The notes below the pieces were generated by a model, which saw only the letters and a list, made by a program, of their open reading frames with translations, had not been told where the DNA came from and searched no databases. From an uncultured Roseovarius sp. (GTDB lineage Bacteria; Pseudomonadota; Alphaproteobacteria; Rhodobacterales; Rhodobacteraceae), in NCBI RefSeq assembly GCF_947259555.1, contig NZ_CAMYMD010000066.1, positions 48,679 to 112,678 on the forward strand: 64,000 bases of DNA. Reading direction: 5' to 3'. Shown here one piece after another: positions 29,212-39,088 of this stretch. The position numbers were made by a program, and so were the translations under genes. Each line of letters starts with the position of its first letter. Positions within the stretch are counted from its first letter, which is position 1.

Positions 29212-30252
29212 ATGTCTCTTCTCAAAACCACCGTTTCTGCTGCCGCACTGGCCGGACTGGCCGCAGGCAGCGCCGCTGCCCGCGACAACGTACAGGTCGC
29301 CGGCTCTTCGACCGTTCTGCCCTACGCCTCAATCGTTGCCGAGCTCTTTGGCGACAACACCGATTTCCCGACACCGGTCGTCGAATCGGGCGGCTCGTCC
29401 TCGGGCCTCAAGCGCTTCTGTGAAGGCGTCGGCGAAAACACCATCGACGTGGCCAACGCCTCGCGCGCCATCCGCGAAAAAGAGATCAAGGCCTGCGCCG
29501 AGAACGGCGTGACCGACATCATCGAAGTGCGCATCGGCTATGACGGCATCGTTTTCGCCAGCCAGCAGTCGGGCCCCGCCTTCACCGAATTCCAGCCTGC
29601 CGACATCTTCAACGCGATCGGCGCGCAGGTGCTGAAAGATGGCGAGATCGTCGCCAACCCGCACAACAGCTGGACCGAGTTCAACAGCGACCTGCCTGAC
29701 GCGGAGATCGCCATGTTCATCCCCGGCACCAAGCACGGCACCCGTGAAGTCTTTGAAGACAAGGTTCTTCTGAAGGGCTGTGAAGACACCGGCGCGATGA
29801 AGGCGATGATGGATGGCGGCATGTCCGAGGACGACGCCGAGGATGCCTGCCTCGACGTGCGCGCCGATGGCAAATCGGTTGACATCGACGGCGACTACAC
29901 CGAGACGCTGGCGCGTATCGACGCAAACACCAACGGCATCGGCGTGTTTGGCCTCGCATTCTACGAGAACAACACCGACAAGCTCAAGGTTGCCACCATG
30001 GGCGGTGTTGCCCCCTCGACCGAGACCATCGCCTCGGGTGAATACCCGGTGTCGCGTCCGCTCTACTTCTACGTGAAGAAAGCGCATATCGGCGTGATCC
30101 CCGGCCTCAAGGAATACGCACAGTTCTTCGTCGCTGACGAGATCGCAGGCCCCGGCGGCCCGCTGTCCAACTACGGCCTCGTCGCCGATCCGGAGCTGGG
30201 CGATGTCCAGGCTGCGGTTGCCAATGAAAAGGTAATGGGCGGCGGCTCCTGA
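29212..30252 (+). CDS. pstS: Phosphate ABC transporter, periplasmic phosphate-binding protein
   Basis: 346 residues with a signal peptide (MSLLKTTVSAAALAGLAAGS, cleavage near AAA). Ligand-binding segments: VQVAGSSTVLPYASIVAEL, PVVESGGSSSGLKRFCEG (phosphate-contacting Gly/Ser loop), DVANASRAIREKEIKAC, then FIPGTKHGTREVFEDKVL. It delivers phosphate to PstCA. First gene of pstSCAB-phoU-phoB, behind a Pho box. A short GC-poor gap separates it from pstC. Confidence 0.96.
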   Translation: MSLLKTTVSAAALAGLAAGSAAARDNVQVAGSSTVLPYASIVAELFGDNTDFPTPVVESGGSSSGLKRFCEGVGENTIDVANASRAIREKEIKACAENGVTDIIEVRIGYDGIVFASQQSGPAFTEFQPADIFNAIGAQVLKDGEIVANPHNSWTEFNSDLPDAEIAMFIPGTKHGTREVFEDKVLLKGCEDTGAMKAMMDGGMSEDDAEDACLDVRADGKSVDIDGDYTETLARIDANTNGIGVFGLAFYENNTDKLKVATMGGVAPSTETIASGEYPVSRPLYFYVKKAHIGVIPGLKEYAQFFVADEIAGPGGPLSNYGLVADPELGDVQAAVANEKVMGGGS

Positions 30253-30344
30253 TAGCCTCGTCCTGCCATGCTCGGGGGGAGGTTCTGATGCCGCCCCCCG
30301 TTTTGTCTGCCTTGCCAACATGAATTGATGATACGGGGGCCCGC

Positions 30345-31817
30345 ATGCCGCTTCTCTGGCTGATTTTGAGTGTTCTTGCCATTGCGACCACAGGCTATGT
30401 GCTGGGACGTGCGCGTGTCATGGCAGGGGCTGGCGGCGACAGCCGCGACCTGCATTCGCTGCCCTCCTATTACGGATATAACGTCGCTCTCAAGGTTGTG
30501 CTGCCGTCCTTCCTTTTGTTGTTGGTCTGGCTGCTGGCGCAGCCGTTGATCGTCAACGGCACCGTGGCCGCAGATATCCCCGAAAGCGCGATTCCCGATG
30601 GCTCCAGCCGTGACCTGATCATGTCAGAGGTGCGCCGCACCGCCGAAGGGCTCGACAATGCCGTGGCGCAGGGGCTGATGACCGAAGACTTCGCCCGCAG
30701 CGCGCGCAGTGACTTCAACGATGTCACGCAGCGGCTCAAGGATGCGGGCCAGATCGTGACCGCGCAGGTCACGCAGCCGATCCTCGAAGCGGCGCAGCGC
30801 TACCGGATCATGAATGACACCGGCAACCTGATCCTGAGCGCCCTCGTGATCCTCGTGGCCCTTGCCGGGGCCGCTTGGGGCATGCGCGAGATGCGCCCCG
30901 AGTTTCGCGCCCGCAACGTGGTCGAACGGGTTGTGCATGGCGTGCTGGTCGCCGCCGCCTCGGTGGCCATCCTGACCACCGTCGGCATCGTGCTGTCGCT
31001 GGTGTTCAACACTATCGAGTTTTTCCGCCTCTACCCGGCCTGGGATTTCTTCTTTGGCACCACGTGGTCGCCGTCCTTTACCGGGCGCGGGGGCAGCTCC
31101 GAACTGGGGGTTCTGCCGCTTCTCTGGGGCACGTTCTATATCTCCATCGTGGCGCTTTTGGTTGCGGTGCCGGTCGGGCTGTTTGCAGCGATCTACCTGT
31201 CGGAATACGCCACCCCGCGCGTGCGCTCTGTCGCCAAGCCGATGCTCGAGGTGCTGGCCGGTATCCCGACGATTGTTTACGGCCTCTTCGCGCTGCTGAC
31301 CGTGGGGCCGCTGCTGATGGCGGTCTTCGGCAAGGACGGTCTGGGCTGGATGCAGGCGGGCACGGCGGTAATGACCGCCGGTCTGGTGATGGGCATCATG
31401 CTCATCCCCTTTGTCAGCTCACTCTCGGATGACATCATCAACTCGGTGCCGCAGGCGATGCGTGATGGCTCTTACGGGCTGGGGGCCACCAAGTCGGAAA
31501 CCATCCGGCAGGTGGTGCTGCCCGCCGCGCTGCCGGGGATCGTCGGCGCGATCCTGCTGGCCGCCAGCCGCGCCATCGGCGAGACCATGATCGTGGTGCT
31601 GGGGGCCGGGGCCGCCGCGCGCCTGTCGCTCAACCCGTTCGAGGCGATGACCACGGTCACCGCCAAGATCGTGAGCCAGCTGACCGGCGATGCCGATTTC
31701 GCAAGCCCCGAGGCACTGGTGGCCTTCGCGCTTGGGATGACGCTCTTTGTCATCACGCTCGGGCTCAACATTTTTGCCCTCTACATCGTTCGCAAATACC
31801 GGGAGCAGTATGAATGA
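30345..31817 (+). CDS. pstC: Phosphate ABC transporter permease PstC
   Basis: 490 residues, longer than the ~320 of E. coli PstC because of an N-terminal extension with extra membrane helices and a long periplasmic stretch (VNGTVAADIPESAIPDGSSR to ITQPILEAAQRYRIMN-like). The C-terminal permease domain contains ATYLSEYATPRVRS-type text (AIYLSEYATPRVRSVAKPML) and the EAA loop SVPQAMRDGSYGLGATKSET. Such long PstC/PstA forms are usual in alphaproteobacteria. The stop overlaps the pstA start by 4 bases. Confidence 0.95.
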   Translation: MPLLWLILSVLAIATTGYVLGRARVMAGAGGDSRDLHSLPSYYGYNVALKVVLPSFLLLLVWLLAQPLIVNGTVAADIPESAIPDGSSRDLIMSEVRRTAEGLDNAVAQGLMTEDFARSARSDFNDVTQRLKDAGQIVTAQVTQPILEAAQRYRIMNDTGNLILSALVILVALAGAAWGMREMRPEFRARNVVERVVHGVLVAAASVAILTTVGIVLSLVFNTIEFFRLYPAWDFFFGTTWSPSFTGRGGSSELGVLPLLWGTFYISIVALLVAVPVGLFAAIYLSEYATPRVRSVAKPMLEVLAGIPTIVYGLFALLTVGPLLMAVFGKDGLGWMQAGTAVMTAGLVMGIMLIPFVSSLSDDIINSVPQAMRDGSYGLGATKSETIRQVVLPAALPGIVGAILLAASRAIGETMIVVLGAGAAARLSLNPFEAMTTVTAKIVSQLTGDADFASPEALVAFALGMTLFVITLGLNIFALYIVRKYREQYE

Positions 31818-33142
31818 CCGACGCAACGCTCAACACTGGCGGAGACCGTCCCGGCAGCTCGCTCGCGACTCAGGATGCGCGTACCAAGCGTCGCAACCGC
31901 GCCGAGGCCCGGTTCAAGGCCTATGGCCTGACAGCGATCCTGATCGGCATTTTCTTTCTCGTGGTGCTGGCGGTGTCGATCATCCGCTCTGGTAGCCCGG
32001 CCTTCACGCGCACGATTGTCGGGGTCGAGTTCACCATCACGCAACCGCAAATCGAGGCCGCCGAGGGCGAGCTGTTCAAGACCAAGGCCTATCAGACCCT
32101 CTTCATCGACGCGCTCAAGCAGCAGCTTGACGCGCGCGGCATGGAAATGGAGTTCGATGAAGAGTCTATCGAGCGACTGCTCGGCAAGGTCGGCAGCACG
32201 CTGCGCGAGTATTATCAGGCCAATCCCGGTGAGATCGGCACGCCCGTCAGTTTCGAGCTCGCCGCGTCCTCTCGGGTCGATGGCTATCTCAACGGGCGAC
32301 TGACGCGCGACTCGGTTAAGGACAGCCGCTTTCTGATGGCCGCCGACCTCGATCTGGTCGATGCCTTGCAAGAGGCCGGTATCGTGCGTTCCAGTCTCAA
32401 CTGGACCTTCATCACCGGGGCTGATTCCGGCGTGGACAATCCCGGCGGTGCAGGTATCGGGGCCTCGGTCGTGGGCTCGTTCTTCATGATGCTGGTTGTG
32501 CTGGTGCTGTCGCTGCCCATCGGTGTGGCGGCCTCAATCTACCTTGAGGAATTCGCACCGCAGAACAGGTTTACCGACCTCATCGAGGTGAATATCTCGA
32601 ACCTCGCGGCGGTGCCCTCCATCGTGTTCGGCATCCTCGGGCTCGCGGTGTTCATTCAGTTTGCGCATTTGCCGCAATCGGCCCCGCTTGTGGGGGGGCT
32701 TGTGCTGACGCTGATGACCCTGCCGACGATTATTATTTCGACCCGCGCCTCGCTGCGCGCGGTGCCGCCCTCGATCCGTGATGCGGCGCTCGGGGTGGGG
32801 GCCTCGAAGATGCAGTCGGTGTTCCACCACGTGCTGCCGCTCGCCATGCCCGGCATCCTGACCGGCACCATCATCGGCCTCGCGCAGGCGCTTGGTGAGA
32901 CCGCGCCGCTCCTGCTGATCGGCATGGTCGGCTTTGTCGCGCGCGGCTATCCTGACGGCGTGGTGTCGGGCTTTATGGACCCCAACTCGGCGATGCCCGC
33001 GCAGATCTACACTTGGGCCGCGCGCGCCGATCCGAGCTTTTATGAAAAGGCCTGGGGCGGCATCATCGTGCTTCTTGTCTTCCTGCTGACCATGAACATT
33101 ATCGCGATCATCCTGCGTCGCCGGTTTGAACGCCGCTGGTAA
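31814..33142 (+). CDS. pstA: Phosphate ABC transporter permease PstA
   Basis: 442 residues, again with a long N-terminal extension containing a single helix (TAILIGIFFLVVLAVSII) and a periplasmic domain. The permease core has PIGVAASIYLEEFAPQNRF and the EAA loop VPPSIRDAALGVGASKMQSV, then LGETAPLLLIGMVGFVARGY. It overlaps pstC (ATGA) and is followed by pstB after 15 bp. Confidence 0.95.
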   Translation: MTDATLNTGGDRPGSSLATQDARTKRRNRAEARFKAYGLTAILIGIFFLVVLAVSIIRSGSPAFTRTIVGVEFTITQPQIEAAEGELFKTKAYQTLFIDALKQQLDARGMEMEFDEESIERLLGKVGSTLREYYQANPGEIGTPVSFELAASSRVDGYLNGRLTRDSVKDSRFLMAADLDLVDALQEAGIVRSSLNWTFITGADSGVDNPGGAGIGASVVGSFFMMLVVLVLSLPIGVAASIYLEEFAPQNRFTDLIEVNISNLAAVPSIVFGILGLAVFIQFAHLPQSAPLVGGLVLTLMTLPTIIISTRASLRAVPPSIRDAALGVGASKMQSVFHHVLPLAMPGILTGTIIGLAQALGETAPLLLIGMVGFVARGYPDGVVSGFMDPNSAMPAQIYTWAARADPSFYEKAWGGIIVLLVFLLTMNIIAIILRRRFERRW

Positions 33143-33157
33143 GAAAGGTATCCCACC

Positions 33158-33958
<801 letters not shown>

Positions 33959-33980
33959 GGCCAGGATCAGGATCATTCCA

Positions 33981-34709
33981 ATGTCAGACCAGCAGCATAT
34001 CGTCTCGTCCTTCGACCGCGATCTCGAAACCATCCAGGCGCAGATCATGAAGATGGGCGGCATGGTCGAGCGCGCCATCGCGGACGCCGCCCGCTCGCTC
34101 GAAACCCGCGACGAGGAACTGGCCGAGGAAGTGCGCGGCCGCGACAAGGCCATCGACGCGCTTGAAGAGCAGATCAACGAGGAAGCCGCCCGCGTGATCG
34201 CGCTGCGCGCGCCAACCGCGCGCGACCTGCGCCTCGTGCTGACGGTGATCAAGATTTCCGCCAGCCTCGAGCGGATCGGAGACTATGCCAAGAACATGGC
34301 CAAGCGCACTTCGGTTCTGTCGAGCATGGCCCCGGTCAACGGCTCTCCGGCCGCGCTGCGCCGGATGGCGCGCGAGGTCGAGGAGATGCTCAAGGACGTG
34401 CTCGATGCCTATATCCAGCGCGACGCCGATCTGGCGCTCGAGGTGATGCACCGCGATCAGGACGTCGATCAGATGTATAACGCGATCTTCCGCGAGTTCC
34501 TGACCTTCATGATGGAAGACCCGCGCAACATCACGCCCTGCATGCATCTGCATTTCATCGCCAAGAATACCGAGCGGATGGGCGATCTGGTGACCTCGAT
34601 CGCCGAGCAGGTGATCTATCTGGTGTCGGGTGAGATGCCCGAGGATCCGCGCCCCAAGGGGGACACGACCTCGGTCGATCCCGGCATCGCGCCCGATATC
34701 AACGTCTGA
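33981..34709 (+). CDS. phoU: Phosphate signalling complex protein PhoU
   Basis: 242 residues with the two tandem three-helix-bundle PhoU repeats: SSFDRDLETIQAQIMKMGGM and RLVLTVIKISASLERIGDYA in the first, HLHFIAKNTERMGDLVTSIA in the second, both with the metal-binding E-R-x-G-D pattern. It negatively modulates PhoR/PhoB when phosphate is plentiful. ATG at 33981 starts the conserved region; an in-frame upstream Met would overlap pstB. Confidence 0.96.
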   Translation: MSDQQHIVSSFDRDLETIQAQIMKMGGMVERAIADAARSLETRDEELAEEVRGRDKAIDALEEQINEEAARVIALRAPTARDLRLVLTVIKISASLERIGDYAKNMAKRTSVLSSMAPVNGSPAALRRMAREVEEMLKDVLDAYIQRDADLALEVMHRDQDVDQMYNAIFREFLTFMMEDPRNITPCMHLHFIAKNTERMGDLVTSIAEQVIYLVSGEMPEDPRPKGDTTSVDPGIAPDINV

Positions 34710-34726
34710 GACAGGAGAGACCGCCG

Positions 34727-35416
34727 ATGTCCGCCGATCAACCCACCGTGCTGCTGGTCGAGGATGAGCCCGCGCAGCGCGAGGTGCTGGGCTATAACCT
34801 CGAGGCGGACGGGTTCCGCGTGATGACCGCCAGCAATGGTGAAGAGGCGCTCTTGATGGTGTCGGAGATGCCGCCCGATATTATCGTGCTCGACTGGATG
34901 ATGCCCAATGTGTCGGGCATCGAGGTCTGCCGCCAGCTCAAGACCCGCTCCGAGACGCGCGCCATTCCGATCATCATGCTCTCGGCGCGTTCTGAGGAGG
35001 TGGACCGCGTGCGCGGGCTGGAAACCGGGGCCGATGACTACGTTATCAAGCCCTATTCATTGGTCGAACTGATGGCGCGGGTGCGCGCACAACTGCGCCG
35101 CACGCGGCCCGCCACGGTGGGCGAGCGGCTGGAATATGCCGATATCGTGCTCGATTCCGAGACCCATCGCGTGACCCGCCGCGACAAACCGCTAAAGCTG
35201 GGCCCGACCGAATTTCGCCTGCTCTCGACCTTCATGGAAAAGCCCGGGCGCGTCTGGTCGCGCGAGCAGTTGCTCGATCGGGTCTGGGGGCGCGACATCT
35301 ATGTCGATACCCGCACCGTGGACGTGCATATCGGGCGCCTGCGCAAGGCGCTGTGCCAGCATGGCGGCGACGATCCCCTGCGCACGGTGCGCGGGGCAGG
35401 GTACGCTTTGGGCTAA
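34727..35416 (+). CDS. phoB: Phosphate-regulon response regulator PhoB
   Basis: 229 residues, OmpR/PhoB class. Receiver domain: acidic pocket VEDEP, phospho-Asp in DIIVLDWMMPNVSG, Thr/Ser switch in PIIMLSARSEEVD, Lys in DYVIKPYS. C-terminal winged helix: LGPTEFRLLSTFMEKPGRVW and YVDTRTVDVHIGRLRKAL. It would bind the Pho boxes proposed upstream of pstS, glpQ and the RTX phosphatase. Last gene of the locus; no clear terminator follows. Confidence 0.97.
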   Translation: MSADQPTVLLVEDEPAQREVLGYNLEADGFRVMTASNGEEALLMVSEMPPDIIVLDWMMPNVSGIEVCRQLKTRSETRAIPIIMLSARSEEVDRVRGLETGADDYVIKPYSLVELMARVRAQLRRTRPATVGERLEYADIVLDSETHRVTRRDKPLKLGPTEFRLLSTFMEKPGRVWSREQLLDRVWGRDIYVDTRTVDVHIGRLRKALCQHGGDDPLRTVRGAGYALG

Positions 35417-35435
35417 AACACACGACCAGCATAGG

Positions 35436-36347
35436 TCAGCGGGGCAGCCTGTCCTCGTCCTCGGCCTGTCCGGCCAGCCACTCACGAAAGCGCAGCAGCG
35501 CCGGGTCACGTCCCTTGGCCTCGGGCCAGACGAGGTAATAGGCGCCTGACATCTCGGTGCGCCCGCCCCAGACACAGGTCAACCGCCCGGTGGCAAGGTC
35601 CTGCTCGGCAAGGTAGTCGGGCAGGAGCGCGACGCCAAGGCCGTGCAACGCGGCCTGCGTGATGGTTGAGAATTGGTCATAAACGGTGCCGGTGATCCGC
35701 GCTCCCTCTGCGCCGTGGGCAGCAAACCAGTCGGCCCAGGCGTTGGGGCGCGTCTCGATATGCAGGAGCGGCAGGCGCAGGACATCGCGCGCGCTTTGAA
35801 TGGCCGGATGTGCGGCGATAAGATCGGGGGCGGCGACCGGCAAGACCGCTTCTGCCCTCAGTCGCAGAGCTTGCGTCGCAGGCCAATCGGCCTGACCAAA
35901 ATGTATAGCTGCATCAAATGGTTCCGACGCAAAGCTGAATGGCTTCAGGCGCGTGGACAGGTTGATCGTTACCTCTGGGTGCAAGCGCGCGAAATCGGCC
36001 AGTCGCGGCACCAGCCACCGCATGCCAAAGGTGGGCAAGATCGCAAGGCTGAGGCTGCCGCCAACCGGATTGACCGTCAGGTTGACAGAGGCCTGCGCGA
36101 TCTGCTGCAAGGCACCGCGCACCTTGTCGGCATAAATCGCCGCGTCGGATGTCAGGCACATGCTGCGCCCTTCCCGGAGGAAGAGCGTTACGCCAAGCAG
36201 ATTTTCTAGGGTTTTCAACTGCCTGCTGACCGCACTTTGTGTTTGCGCCAGCTCTTCGGCGGCGGCGGTGGCGCTGCCTAGACGGTCTAACGCCTCAAGC
36301 GCGCGCAGCGAGGAGATAGAGGGCAGAAAACGGCGAGGCAGGGTCAT
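35436..36347 (-). CDS. LysR-family transcriptional regulator (GcvA-like)
   Basis: 303 residues. N-terminal helix-turn-helix: PSISSLRALEALDRLGSATA, AEELAQTQSAVSRQLKTLEN; the effector domain includes LSLAILPTFGMRWLVPRLAD and PFDAAIHFGQADWP, typical of the GcvA-like subgroup. ATG at 36347 is chosen at the family N-terminus. It is divergent from glutaryl-CoA dehydrogenase with 101 bp between the starts, so regulation of gcdH is likely (inference). Confidence 0.92.
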   Translation of the reverse strand: MTLPRRFLPSISSLRALEALDRLGSATAAAEELAQTQSAVSRQLKTLENLLGVTLFLREGRSMCLTSDAAIYADKVRGALQQIAQASVNLTVNPVGGSLSLAILPTFGMRWLVPRLADFARLHPEVTINLSTRLKPFSFASEPFDAAIHFGQADWPATQALRLRAEAVLPVAAPDLIAAHPAIQSARDVLRLPLLHIETRPNAWADWFAAHGAEGARITGTVYDQFSTITQAALHGLGVALLPDYLAEQDLATGRLTCVWGGRTEMSGAYYLVWPEAKGRDPALLRFREWLAGQAEDEDRLPR

Positions 36348-36448
36348 GCTTGCGAAAAACTCATGGGTACATGTGGATTTATCGTTATTCAGGCCGGTTT
36401 GGCTAGTGTAAATTGCCTGCAACCCAAGACTTACAAAAGGATTGCGCC

Positions 36449-37672
36449 ATGAATGCCAATACCCCCACGCTGCGCGCCAAGGATGCACCGGATCTCAACT
36501 CTTTCGAATGGAGCGACCCGTTTCGGCTGAGTGAGCAACTGTCGGAAGAAGAGCGGATGATCGCGGAAAGCGCCCGCACCTTCGCGCAGGAGAGCCTGCA
36601 ACCGCGCGTCATCGACGCCTATCGCGAAGAGCGGGTGGAGCCGGAAGTCTTCAAGGAAATGGGACAGATGGGCCTCTTGGGCACGACCATCCCCGAGGAA
36701 TATGGCGGGCTGGGATCAAGCTATGTGAGCTATGGCCTCGTCGCGCGCGAGATCGAGCGGGTCGATTCGGGGTACCGGTCGATGATGAGCGTGCAAAGCT
36801 CGCTGGTGATGTATCCGATCTACGCCTATGGCAGTGAGGAGCAGCGCCGCAAATACCTGCCCGGGCTGGCAAGCGGCGAGCTGATCGGCTGTTTCGGCCT
36901 GACCGAGCCGGATGCGGGCAGCGACCCGGCGGCGATGAAGACCCGCGCCGTGCGCACCGAGACGGGCTATCGCCTGACCGGCTCCAAGATGTGGATTTCC
37001 AACAGCCCAATTGCCGATGTCTTTGTGATCTGGGCCAAGTCCGAGGCGCATGATGGCAAGATCCGGGGCTTTGTTCTGGAGAAGGGCATGGCGGGGCTGA
37101 GCGCGCCCAAGGTGGGCGGCAAGCTGAGCCTTCGTGCCTCGGTCACGGGTGAGATCGTGATGGACGGTGTCGAGGTGCCGGAATCGGCGCTTTTACCGAA
37201 TGTTCAGGGGCTTAAAGGGCCTTTTGGATGTTTGAACCGGGCCCGCTACGGCATCGCCTGGGGCGTCATGGGCGCGGCGGAGTTCTGCTGGCACGCCTCG
37301 CGGCAATACGGCCTCGACCGCAAGCAGTTCAACCGGCCGCTGGCGCAGACGCAGCTTTTTCAATTGAAGCTGGCCAACATGCAGACCGAAATTGCACTAG
37401 GTCTGCAAGCCGCCTTGCGCGTCGGGCGTCTGATGGACGAGGCCAATGCCGCGCCCGAGATGATCAGCCTGATCAAGCGCAACAATTGCGGCAAGGCATT
37501 GGAGATTGCACGCCACGCCCGCGACATGCATGGTGGCAACGGGATTTCCGAGGAATTTCAGGTCATTCGCCACATGGTCAATCTGGAGACGGTCAACACC
37601 TACGAGGGAACGCATGATGTGCATGCCCTGATCCTGGGCCGTGCGCAGACCGGGCTTCAGGCGTTTTTCTAA
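36449..37672 (+). CDS. gcdH: Glutaryl-CoA dehydrogenase
   Basis: 407-residue acyl-CoA dehydrogenase. It oxidises and decarboxylates glutaryl-CoA to crotonyl-CoA in lysine/tryptophan degradation. N-terminus [20 protein letters not shown]; flavin-contacting [19 protein letters not shown] and [18 protein letters not shown]; catalytic Glu in [20 protein letters not shown]. Closest match by motif is GcdH, rather than short-chain acyl-CoA dehydrogenases. Regulator candidate: the divergent LysR gene. Confidence 0.93.
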   Translation: MNANTPTLRAKDAPDLNSFEWSDPFRLSEQLSEEERMIAESARTFAQESLQPRVIDAYREERVEPEVFKEMGQMGLLGTTIPEEYGGLGSSYVSYGLVAREIERVDSGYRSMMSVQSSLVMYPIYAYGSEEQRRKYLPGLASGELIGCFGLTEPDAGSDPAAMKTRAVRTETGYRLTGSKMWISNSPIADVFVIWAKSEAHDGKIRGFVLEKGMAGLSAPKVGGKLSLRASVTGEIVMDGVEVPESALLPNVQGLKGPFGCLNRARYGIAWGVMGAAEFCWHASRQYGLDRKQFNRPLAQTQLFQLKLANMQTEIALGLQAALRVGRLMDEANAAPEMISLIKRNNCGKALEIARHARDMHGGNGISEEFQVIRHMVNLETVNTYEGTHDVHALILGRAQTGLQAFF

Positions 37673-37680
37673 GGTGAAGA

Positions 37681-37737
37681 ATGACGTTCAAGCGTCTGGT
37701 TGAATTGCAGAATTACAACAAGGGCCGCCGCATATGA
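37681..37737 (+). CDS. Possible 18-codon leader ORF (MTFKRLVELQNYNKGRRI)
   Basis: A short frame starts with ATG 7 nt after AAGGTG and ends TGA overlapping the ATG of the downstream flavoprotein gene (ATATGA arrangement). It could couple translation to the downstream gene or be chance. No known leader peptide is recognised. Confidence 0.25.
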   Translation: MTFKRLVELQNYNKGRRI

Positions 37738-38996
37738 GCGGCCCGCTCACCTCACTCTGGCAGGCGAGCGCGGCGGAGGCGTTCACAGCGCCCCCCCTGC
37801 AGGGCGAGCGCAGCGTCGATCTGGCCATTGTGGGGGGCGGCTATACCGGCCTCTCGGCGGCGCTCGAGGCCGCGGGGCAGGGCGCCGACGTCACCCTGCT
37901 GGAGGCCGAGACCGTCGGGCATGGCGGCTCCGGGCGCAATGTCGGGCTGGTCAATGCCGGGCTCTGGCTGCCCCCCGATGCGGTCTGCAAGACGCTCGGT
38001 CAGGCGGCGGGCGAGCACCTCAACACCGTGTTGGCCGGCGCGCCGGATATCGTCTTTGACCTCATCGAAACCCATGCCATCGCCTGCGAGCCGGTGCGCA
38101 ACGGCACGCTGCACTTGGCGCATGCCCCGAAGGGTCTGGCGCAACTGCGCGAGCGGCTGGCGCAGATGCAGGCGCGCGCCGCGCCGGTGCGGCTGCTGGA
38201 GGCCACAGAAGTCGCTACACGCACCGGAACGGATCGGTTTCACGGCGCGCTGCATGATCCGCGTGCGGGCACCATTCAGCCGCTGGCCTATGCGCGCGGG
38301 CTGGCGCGCGCGGCGGTAGAGCAGGGCGCACGGCTGCATGAGCAAAGCCCGGTCACGGCGGCCACGCGCCATGGCGGGCAATGGGTGATCCACACGCCCG
38401 GCGGCAAGCTGCGCGCGAAACATCTGCTGATGGCGACGAACGCCTATCACAGCCCCGCGCCCCCCGTTCGCCTGCCCGAGATGCCGGTGGTGCAGTTCTA
38501 CCAACTGGCAACAGAGCCCCTGGGCGACAACCTCGCGCGCGATATTCTGGCGGGCGGCGAGGGGTGTTGGGATACCGGTCTGGTGATGACCTCGCTGCGG
38601 CGCGATGCAGCGGGGCGGATCATCCTTGGCGGCATGGGCGGTACGGCGAGCGCGCATGCCAACTGGGCCGAGCGCAAGCTGACGCAGCTCTTTCCGCGCC
38701 TGCCTGGCACCGGGATCAGTCATGCCTGGGCCGGGCGCATCGCGATGACCGGCGATCACCTGCCGCGCATTCAGCGCATCGGGCAAGGCGGCTATGCGAT
38801 TTACGGCTATTCGGGCCGGGGCATCGCGCCGGGCACGGTGTTTGGCCGGGCCGCCGCGCGGGCGCTGCTAAGCGGGCAGGAGGATGATCTGCCGGTGCCG
38901 GTGATCGACGCCCATCGCGAGGCCTTCGCGGGGCTGCGCACGCTCTATTACGAGACCGGCGCGCAGATGGTGCATCTGATGGCCGCGCGCGGCTGA
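37734..38996 (+). CDS. DAO-family FAD-dependent amine/amino-acid oxidoreductase
   Basis: 420 residues. N-terminal FAD-binding Rossmann motif VDLAIVGGGYTGLSAALEA followed by VTLLEAETVGHGGSGRNVGL, which is the PuuB/OrdL subgroup pattern (gamma-glutamylputrescine oxidase-like). C-terminal FAD contacts are IYGYSGRGIAPGTVFGRAAA. The substrate is unknown. It is 61 bp downstream of gcdH on the same strand and possibly cotranscribed, which would fit amino-acid or polyamine catabolism. Confidence 0.87.
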   Translation: MSGPLTSLWQASAAEAFTAPPLQGERSVDLAIVGGGYTGLSAALEAAGQGADVTLLEAETVGHGGSGRNVGLVNAGLWLPPDAVCKTLGQAAGEHLNTVLAGAPDIVFDLIETHAIACEPVRNGTLHLAHAPKGLAQLRERLAQMQARAAPVRLLEATEVATRTGTDRFHGALHDPRAGTIQPLAYARGLARAAVEQGARLHEQSPVTAATRHGGQWVIHTPGGKLRAKHLLMATNAYHSPAPPVRLPEMPVVQFYQLATEPLGDNLARDILAGGEGCWDTGLVMTSLRRDAAGRIILGGMGGTASAHANWAERKLTQLFPRLPGTGISHAWAGRIAMTGDHLPRIQRIGQGGYAIYGYSGRGIAPGTVFGRAAARALLSGQEDDLPVPVIDAHREAFAGLRTLYYETGAQMVHLMAARG

Positions 38997-39088
38997 ACAA
39001 ATCCGCACACAGACTGTTGAGAGGCCGGGCATTGCGCGCGTGGCAAAGCCGGTTATGTGCTTTTGCAGTTGTGCAAAAGGATATGACA

